A stretch of DNA of 22,641 bases from JAIVJN01 sp036732565 (GTDB taxonomy: Bacteria > Acidobacteriota > Vicinamibacteria > Vicinamibacterales > UBA2999): positions 1 through 22,641 of the forward strand of contig DAINCF010000034.1 of NCBI GenBank assembly GCA_036732565.1, written 5' to 3'. The position numbers and the translations under genes were made by a program. Under the pieces are notes generated by a model, which saw nothing but the letters and a program-made list of their open reading frames with translations, did no database searches and was not told the origin of the DNA. Within the stretch, counting starts at the first letter, position 1, and each line of letters begins with the position of its first letter. Shown piece after piece: positions 1 to 7,300 of this stretch.

Positions 1-212
1 TCGGCGCCGGCGACCAGGCCGTCGCGCTGCTGGAGCGCGCGACCACGGCCGGCTTCTGGTGCCATCCCCTGCTGGCGTCGGACGAATGGCTCGACCCGGT
101 TCGGCACCTGCCCGCGTTCGTCGCCGTCCTCCGCCGCGCCGAGCAGGAGCATGCGCTCGCCCTCGACGCCTTCGCGTCTGCCGGCGGCGATCAGATCCTC
201 GGCGCGGACTGA
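1..212 (+). CDS. C-terminal end of a TPR-type regulatory protein (partial)
   Basis: An open frame enters from the left edge (first full codon at 3) and ends at TGA 210-212, giving 70 codons without a start. The peptide reads ERATTAGFWCHPLLASDEWL, then DPVRHLPAFVAVLRRAEQEH. This resembles the closing TPR segment common at the C-terminus of acidobacterial Ser/Thr kinases and winged-helix TPR regulators, where a residue pattern like 'LxxDPWLxPLRxxPRFxxLLxR' recurs. The kinase or DNA-binding part would lie outside the window, so the full protein type is inferred. It converges on the TerB-like gene 36 bp away. It could instead be an unrelated helical-repeat protein. Confidence 0.55.
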   Translation, partial: GAGDQAVALLERATTAGFWCHPLLASDEWLDPVRHLPAFVAVLRRAEQEHALALDAFASAGGDQILGAD

Positions 213-229
213 GTCGGCGCGGCAGACAG

Positions 230-250
230 AACCGTTCGACGAGGACGGTT
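230..250. terminator. Short hairpin between convergent genes, possible bidirectional terminator
   Basis: AACCGT (230-235) and ACGGTT (245-250) form a perfect 6-bp inverted repeat around a 9-nt loop. It lies between the stop of the left partial gene and the stop of the TerB-like gene, overlapping the latter's stop codon. There is no T-run on either side, so intrinsic termination is not supported beyond position and pairing. Confidence 0.22.
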
Positions 251-785
251 ACGCGCGGGGAACGGGTTTCTCGCGCGACACCCCGGGCAGGTGGCGCCGA
301 TGGGCCAGGCGCAGCGCGACCAGATCGGGCGGATTGATCCGAAGCTCGTTGGCAATGCGATGGATCTCGCCCTCCTCGGCGATCGAGATCGCCTCGTCTG
401 TGGCCGACACCTCGAACAAGCACCGCATCAGCGCGAGCTTCTGGTCGTCGGTCGCCAGCGCGGAAAACTCCCGCGCGACGAGGAAGTTGGCCGTCCCGCC
501 AAACAGAAGGTTGCTGGTCTTCGCCAGCTGCACCACGATCAGCGCCTGGTCGTGCGGCAGTTGGCCCTGTTCGCGGACCAGCGCCTCCATGGCGCGCGTT
601 TCCTCAGGCGAGACATGCTGATCGGCGTGCGCGACGCGGCCGAGCAGGTAGGCAAACGCGCCGAGATACCGGGCACGGTCGGGCTCTAGATGATCCAGCG
701 CGTCGAGCGTCTCGCGGAGCGGCGCGAACTCGTCCTTCTCCGGGCGATCGACGCCAAGCCAGGCGCGAATCGACTTCAAGGGCAT
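249..785 (-). CDS. TerB-like (tellurite-resistance TerB family) protein
   Basis: The predicted protein has 178 aa and starts MPLKSIRAWLGVDRPEKDEF. The body is all-helical, with two related halves: 'LLGRVAHADQHVSPEETRAM' near residues 50-70 and 'LFEVSATDEAISIAEEGEIH' near 130-150. Each has an acidic loop followed by an acidic helix, the pattern of TerB/DjlA-N-like domains. The family is associated with stress and metal resistance, but its biochemical role is not settled. The frame stays open far upstream (to 1337), but that extension is arginine-rich shadow sequence over the sulfatase remnant, so the ATG at 785 was chosen. The Shine-Dalgarno match there is weak. No other ter gene is nearby, so the call is a domain name and not a tellurite phenotype. 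Confidence 0.72.
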   Translation of the reverse strand: MPLKSIRAWLGVDRPEKDEFAPLRETLDALDHLEPDRARYLGAFAYLLGRVAHADQHVSPEETRAMEALVREQGQLPHDQALIVVQLAKTSNLLFGGTANFLVAREFSALATDDQKLALMRCLFEVSATDEAISIAEEGEIHRIANELRINPPDLVALRLAHRRHLPGVSREKPVPRA

Positions 786-826
786 ACCCAAGAGTAGCCG
801 ACTGTCATCGGGATTCGCGCCGGTGC

Positions 827-1282
827 CTACCGTGGCGCCAGGCCTTGCAGCAGGTACTGGGCAACCGAGAGGTAGTAGTTCCTCGCGTTCGCGCTCGTCT
901 GGCGCTCGCCGAGCTCGGTCAAGGCCTGTGCCTTGACTCGCCTCGCGTCGACGTTGCCGGCGTCGACGTCCAAGAGGACGTCTGCCAGTTCGGCGGCCCA
1001 GCGGAACTCGCCCTTGGTCAGTGCGTCTCGCGCGCTGGAAAGGACCTGGGGCACGCCGCCGGCGAGCGCGACGATTTTCTGTGATCGATCTTTGTCCGGC
1101 ATGGGGAACAGCCGGGTGGCGTTGCCGTCGAACCAGCCCACGTGGTCGCTGTAGATCGCGCGCACCGACCATTCCACGGTGCCGTAGTACTCCTGCAGAT
1201 AGGGGCTTCCCGCCAGCCGCCTGCGCATCGTCGACCTTGCTGGTGGAGTCGACGATGATGGTGCCGAAACCGCATGTCGCAC
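827..1282 (-). pseudogene. Truncated SdsA-type alkyl sulfatase (dimerisation domain remnant)
   Basis: From about 1228 down to 827 the protein reads like the middle of linear alkyl sulfatases: 'GSPYLQEYYGTVEWSVRAIY', then 'GWFDGNATRLFPMP', then 'RWAAELADVLLDVD' and 'RQTSANARNYYLSVAQYL'. This is the alpha-helical dimerisation region (Alkyl_sulf_dimr). Family members are normally about 600-660 aa, with a metallo-beta-lactamase domain before this part and usually an SCP2-like domain after it. Neither is present here. Available starts are a GTG at 1282, whose first 18 codons show no homology, and an ATG at 1228 where homology begins. The catalytic zinc ligands are missing, so no sulfatase activity is expected. 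A stand-alone helical protein is possible, but a decayed or recombined gene is more likely. Confidence 0.7.
1226..1257. repeat. Perfect 10-bp inverted repeat upstream of the toxin operon
   Basis: CATCGTCGAC (1226-1235) and GTCGACGATG (1248-1257) are exact reverse complements around a 12-nt loop. The left arm begins at the ATG codon where sulfatase homology starts on the - strand. The whole element lies 113-144 bp before the toxin ATG. It could be an operator, a recombination scar or a chance consequence of codon choice (it would encode IIVDS...KVDD on the - strand). Confidence 0.6.
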
Positions 1283-1354
1283 CCCCGCACCGCGCGCGGG
1301 TCGCCAGGATCAGTCGATTGTCCGACTTCCCTGCCACACGACGCGATCCGAAGC

Positions 1355-1358
1355 AGGA
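1355..1358 (+). promoter_or_regulatory. Ribosome binding site setting the TcB-TcC start
   Basis: AGGA lies 11 nt before the ATG at 1370. It favours this start over the in-frame ATG at 1274, which would add 32 residues with no family resemblance and would overlap the sulfatase remnant. Promoter boxes upstream could not be identified by eye. Confidence 0.5.
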
Positions 1359-1369
1359 AACGATCGACC

Positions 1370-4300
1370 ATGCGCGCTAGCACCTCTGCAGCTGGTACGG
1401 CTGAGCAAAGCCGTGCGCATCTCGTTGCCGCTCCCGCTGTGTCACTGCCGAAGGGCGGCGGCGCCGTTCGCGGCCTAGGCGAGAAGTTCGGCGCCAATCC
1501 CGTCAACGGCACGGGCTCGCTGACGATCCCGATCCCCATGAGCCCTGGGCGTTCAGGGTTCGGTCCGCAACTCGCGCTCTCCTACGATTCAGGTTCCGGG
1601 AACGGTCCGTTCGGCTTCGGCTGGAATCTCTCCCTTCCCGCCGTCACGCGCAAGACCGACAAAGGGCTGCCGCGATACTGCGACGAGCCATCGGACGTCT
1701 TCGTGCTGTCTGGCGCCGAGGACCTGGTTCCAAAGCTCGAGCGGAACAATGCCGGCGAGTGGGTGATCGAAGAAGCCACTCGCACCGTCGATGGCACTAC
1801 GTACGTCGTTCGTGATCATCGTCCTCGAGTCGAGGGACTGTTTGCACGCATCGAGCGCTGGACGAGCCGCTCCGATCCGGCCGATGTCTTCTGGCGCTCG
1901 ATATCGCCAGGCAACATCACCACCTGGTACGGCAAGACCTCCAACAGCCGAATCGCCGATCCCGATCGTCCGGCCCGCATCTTCAGCTGGTTGATCTGCG
2001 AGAGCCACGACGACAAGGGGAATGCGATTGAGTACGAATACAAAGAAGAAAATTCGGGCGGCATCGATCTCTCCGCGGTCCACGAGCGCAACCGCACTGC
2101 GGCTTCGCGCGGGACCAACCGCTATCTGAAGCGCCTTCGCTACGGAAATCGCACTCCATACTTCACCGCTACGGCTGACGCACTCTTCACGGCGCTGCCG
2201 GACGATTGGCTGTTCGAAGCCGTCTTCGACTACGGCGAGCACGACCCGGCGATACCGCTGCCCCGCGCCGAGCCCGGCACGTGGACACGGCGTGACGACC
2301 CGTTCTCGACGTACCGCGCCGGCTTCGAAGTACGAACCTATCGCTTGTGCCAGCGCGTGCTCATGTTCCACCACTTCCCGGAGCAACTGGGTACTCAGGA
2401 CTGTCTGGTGCGCTCTACCGACTTCAGCTACTCCTCTGGAAATGAACCGGACGGTCTACCCACGCCGACGTTCGCGTTCGTGCGCTCGGTCACGCAATCA
2501 GGCTATGCACGCCTCGGCGACGGTTCTTATCTCAAGAAATCGCTTCCGCCGCTGGAATTCGAATACAGCAAGCCGACGATCGGTACCGACGTCAAGGACG
2601 TCAACGACGCCAGCCTCGAGAACCTTCCCGTTGGACTCGACGGAGCGACCTACCAGTGGGTCGATCTCCACGGCGAAGGGCTGCCCGGCATTCTCTCCGA
2701 GCATGGCGGCGCGTTGTACTACAAGCGCAATCTGAGTCCAGCCTCGGTATCGATTGATGCGGAACCTGACACCGCGACGGTTGCGCTCGGATCGGTAGAG
2801 CGGGTAGCCGATCGGCCTTCGATCCTGGCCCTGAGCGGCGGACGCCCGCAGTGGCTCGATCTCGCCGGCGATGGTCAGCTCGAGCTCGTCGATTTCGCCG
2901 GTCCGGTTCCCGGCTTCTACGAGCGGACGAGCGACGAAGGCTGGGAGCCCTTCAAGGCATTCGCGTCTCTGCCTCGCATCGACTGGGCGAATCCCAATCT
3001 CAGGTTCCTCGATCTCACCGGCGATGGCCACGCCGACATCCTCATCACCGAGAATGAAGCGTTCTGCTGGCACCCATCGCTTGGCGAGGCAGGGTTCGCC
3101 CAAGCGGAAAACGTGTGGCACGCGCTGGACGAGGAGCGCGGTCCGCGCGTGCTGCTGGCCGACGGCACGCAATCGCTGTCTGCCGCCGACATGAACGGCG
3201 ACGGACTCAACGATCTCGTGCGCGTTCGCAATGGGGAGATCTGTTACTGGCCCAGCCTCGGATACGGCCGCTTCGGCGCGAAAGTTACCATGGACAACGC
3301 GCCGTGGTTCGACCATCCGGACCACTTCGATCAGCGGCGCGTCAGGGCCGCTGATATCGACGGCTCCGGCACCACCGACATCATCTACCTCGCAAGGGAT
3401 GGCGTCGATGTCTACTTCAACGAGTCAGGCAATCGGTGGAGCGACCGCGTCCGCCTGACGGGCTTTCCAGCAGTCGATGACGTGTCGGCGGTTCAGGTGG
3501 CGGACCTGTTGGGGAACGGTACTGCGTGCCTCGTGTGGTCGTCGCCGCTTGCGGGGCATGCCCGTCGGCCGATCCGGTACGTGGATCTCATGGGCGGGCA
3601 GAAACCGCACCTGCTGGTCACGTGCGTCAACAACCTGGGTGCGGACACGCGCATCGAGTACGCGCCATCGACCCGGTTCTATCTCGCGGACAAGCTGGCC
3701 GGGCAGCCCTGGATCACACGCCTCCCCTTTCCTGTCCACGTAGTCGAGCGAACGGAGACCTACGACCATATCAGCGGCAATCGCTTCGTCACGCGATATG
3801 CGTATCACCACGGCTACTTCGATGGCGTCGAGCGCGAGTTTCGCGGGTTCGCCATGGTGGAGCAGACCGATACCGAGGAGCTCGCCACGCTGACCGAGAG
3901 TGGGGAGCTTCCGGTCGGCACCAATATCGATCGGTCGTCACACGTCCCGCCCGTCCTCACGCGCACGTGGTTCCACACGGGCGCCCACCTCGCTCATGAA
4001 CACGTCTCGAACCTCTTCGACGGACTGCTGGATGACACGATCCTTCCAGCCGGATTGACGGTCGATGAACAGCGCGAGGCCTGGCGTGCGCTCAAGGGGG
4101 CGATGCTCCGCCAGGAGGTGTACGCGCTCGACGGGACGGACAACGAAGCGCACCCCTACATCGTCACCGAGCAGACCTTGACCATTCGGGTCCTGCAACC
4201 CCGCGCCGACAACCTCCACAGCGTGTTCTTTACGCATCCGCGCGAGGCCCTCAGCACCCACTACGAGCGCGACCTGTCCGATCCGCGCGTGAGCCACACG

Positions 4301-7300
4301 CTGACGTTGGAGGTGGACGAGTTCGGCAACGTCCTGAAGTCCGCGGCCATCGGCTACGGCCGCGGGCAACCGGACACGGTCCTATCGGCGGAAGACCAGC
4401 TCAGGCAGTCGAAGATCCTCGCGAGCTGCACCGAGCACAGCTTCACCAATCCGATCGATCTCGACGAGGCATACCGCACGCCGGCGACGAGTGAGAGCCG
4501 CACCTACGAGCTCACCAACCTGGTGCTCGAGTCGGGCGCCAGCCGCTTCACATTCGATGAGGTGGTCAGTGCCGTGGGATCGGCAGCAGTGATCTCGTAC
4601 GAGGCCACTCCTGACCCTGTCCTTTCACAGAAGCGCTTGATCGAGCACGTTCGGACCTTGTACCGCCCGAACGACCTGGGTACGACTGAGGGCGATCCGC
4701 TCGCGCTCTTGCCGATGGGCCAGCTTCAGTCGCTCGCGTTGCCCGGTGAGAGCTACAAGCTGGCGTTCACACCGGCGCTCGTCGCCCGAGTCTACGGAGG
4801 ACGAGTCACCGACGCGATGCTCGAAACCGAAGGGCGATATGTCCACGCCGATGGCGACTCCGGCTGGTGGATTCCTTCTGGACGCATTTTCTTTTCACCG
4901 GGAACGGCCGACGATCCGGCGACGGAACTGGCCCACGCCCGCGAACACGGCTTCCTGCCGCATCGCTTCCGCGATCCGTTCCACAGGGACGGGTTCGAAA
5001 CCGAGGGCGTTGTCGCCTATGACGTGCACGACCTGTTCGTCAGGGAAGTCCGCGATGCGCTCGGCAATGTGGTAGCTGCCGCGCACGACTACCGCGTGCT
5101 GCAGCCGCGCCTGGTCACCGACGCCAACGGCAATCGTTCCGAGGCGGCGTTCGATGCGCTGGGCCAGGTGATAGGCACGGCGGTCATGGGCAAGGACGGC
5201 GAGGGAAAAGGTGATTCTCTGGATGGTTTCGTCAACGATCTCGACGACGCGACGACTCTCGCGCATCTCCAGAATCCGTTCATCGATCCGCACGCGCTCC
5301 TTCAACAGGCCACCACCCGGCTGGTCTACGACCTGTTCGCGTATCAGCGGACTCGGGACGCGGCGCAGCCTCAGCCTGCTGTCGTCTACACGCTGGCACG
5401 CGAAACCCACGAGGCCGACCTTCAGTTCGACGAGCGTACCAAGATTCAACACGGCTTCTCCTACTCGGACGGCTTCGGGCGCGAGATTCAAAAGAAGATT
5501 CAAGCCGAGCCTGGACCGCTCGTGGCCGGCGGGCCGGTCGTCGATCCGCGCTGGGTCGGCAGCGGTTGGACGATCTTCAACAACAAGGGCAGACCTGTCC
5601 GACAGTACGAGCCGTTCTTCAGCAGTACTCACGGATTCGAGTTCGCGCGCACGGTGGGCGTGAGCCCGGTGCTGTTCTACGACCCCGTCGGTCGGGTCGT
5701 GGCCACGCTTCACCCCAATCACACCTGGGAGAGGGTGGCCTTCGATCCGTGGCGGCAGGAAACCTGGGATGTGAACGACACGGTCCTCATCGCCGATCCC
5801 AGGGACGTTCCCGCAGTCCGCGATTACTTCAGCCGTCTCCCCGATGCGGAGTATCTGCCGGGATGGCATGCGCAACGCGCCGGCGGCGCCATGGGAGCGG
5901 AGGAGCAGGCTGCTGCGATCAAAGCGGCCGTCCATGCCGACACGCCAGGCGTTGCCTACATGGATTCGCTCGGGCGCACCTTCCTGACGGTTGCGCACAA
6001 CCGGTTCCAGCGGACCAATGCGTCGCCCGAGGAAGCCTTCCACAGCACGCGAGTCGTCTACGACATCGAAGGCAACCAACGCGACGTCATCGATGCCCTC
6101 GACCGCAGCGTCATGCGCTACGACTACGACATGCTCGGCGGCCAGATCCGCTCCGCCAGCATGGACACCGATCAGCGCTGGATGCTGACCGATGCGGCGG
6201 GCAAGCCACTCTACGGCTGGAACAGCCGCAATCATCGGCTGCGGACGACGTACGACGTGCTGCGGCGGCCAATCGAAGTCCACCTGCAGGAAAGCGGCGG
6301 GGCGGAGCTGCTGGTCGCCAGGACGGTGTACGGCGAGAGCCAACCGAACGCGGAAGTGAACAACCTGCTCGGGAAGCCCTACCAGTCCTTCGACGGCGCT
6401 GGCGTTGTCACCACCGGCGACTACGACTTCAAAGGAAACCCGACGAGCAGCAGCCGTCAGCTCGGCGTCGACTACAAGAGCACCCTGAACTGGTCGGCGC
6501 CTGTGGCGCTGGAGCCGGAAGTGTTCAACGCGAGCACGAGCTTCGATGCGCTGAACCGACCCAGCACGCTGACCACACCGGACGCCAGCGTCATTCGACC
6601 CGCCTACAACGAGGCCAATCTGCTCAACGCCGTCGACGCGAATCTGCGTGGCGAGACGCTGGACGGTCAACCGGTGTGGACGCGCTTCATCATCAACATC
6701 GACTACGGCGCCAAGGGACAGCGCGAGCGGATCGCGTACGGCAACAGCGTCAGCACGTCCTACGAATACGACCCGCTCACCTTCCGTCTCATCCACCTGC
6801 AGACGCTCCGCGGGAGCGAGCGGCTGCAAGATCTTTTCTACACTTACGACCCGGCGGGCAACATTACCCGCGTGGGCGACAAGGCGCAGCAGACGATCTA
6901 CTTTCGCAATAGGCAGGTGGAGCCGAGCAGCGAGTACACCTACGACGCACTCAACCAGCTGATCGAAGCCACAGGCCGCGAGCACCTCGGTCAGAACGGC
7001 AACCAGCCGAATCCGCCCACCGCTCCCGGTGCGTTCAACGCGTTCCACACGGGGCTCGATCATCCCGGCGACGGCAACGCGATGGGTCGCTATCGCGAGT
7101 GCTACGTTTACGACGCCGTCGGGAACATTCTCGAGATGCAGCATCGCGGCACGGACCCGGCGCATCCCGGCTGGCCGCGCACGTACGCGTATCGCGAAGC
7201 CAGCGTCATCGTCGGCGAAGAGCACAAGGTGAGCAATCGATTGAGCTCGACGCAGGTCGGTGACGGGGACGTCGAGCCCTATACCTACGATGCCCACGGC

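Noticed and set aside
786..1337. N-terminal extension of the TerB-like frame to 1337
   Set aside because: The segment is arginine-rich frame-shadow sequence lying over the recognisable sulfatase frame. TerB-like sequence only begins near 785.
1274..1369. Longer start for the TcB-TcC gene at ATG 1274
   Set aside because: The extra 32 residues show no family resemblance and overlap the sulfatase remnant, and a Shine-Dalgarno match is present for the ATG at 1370.
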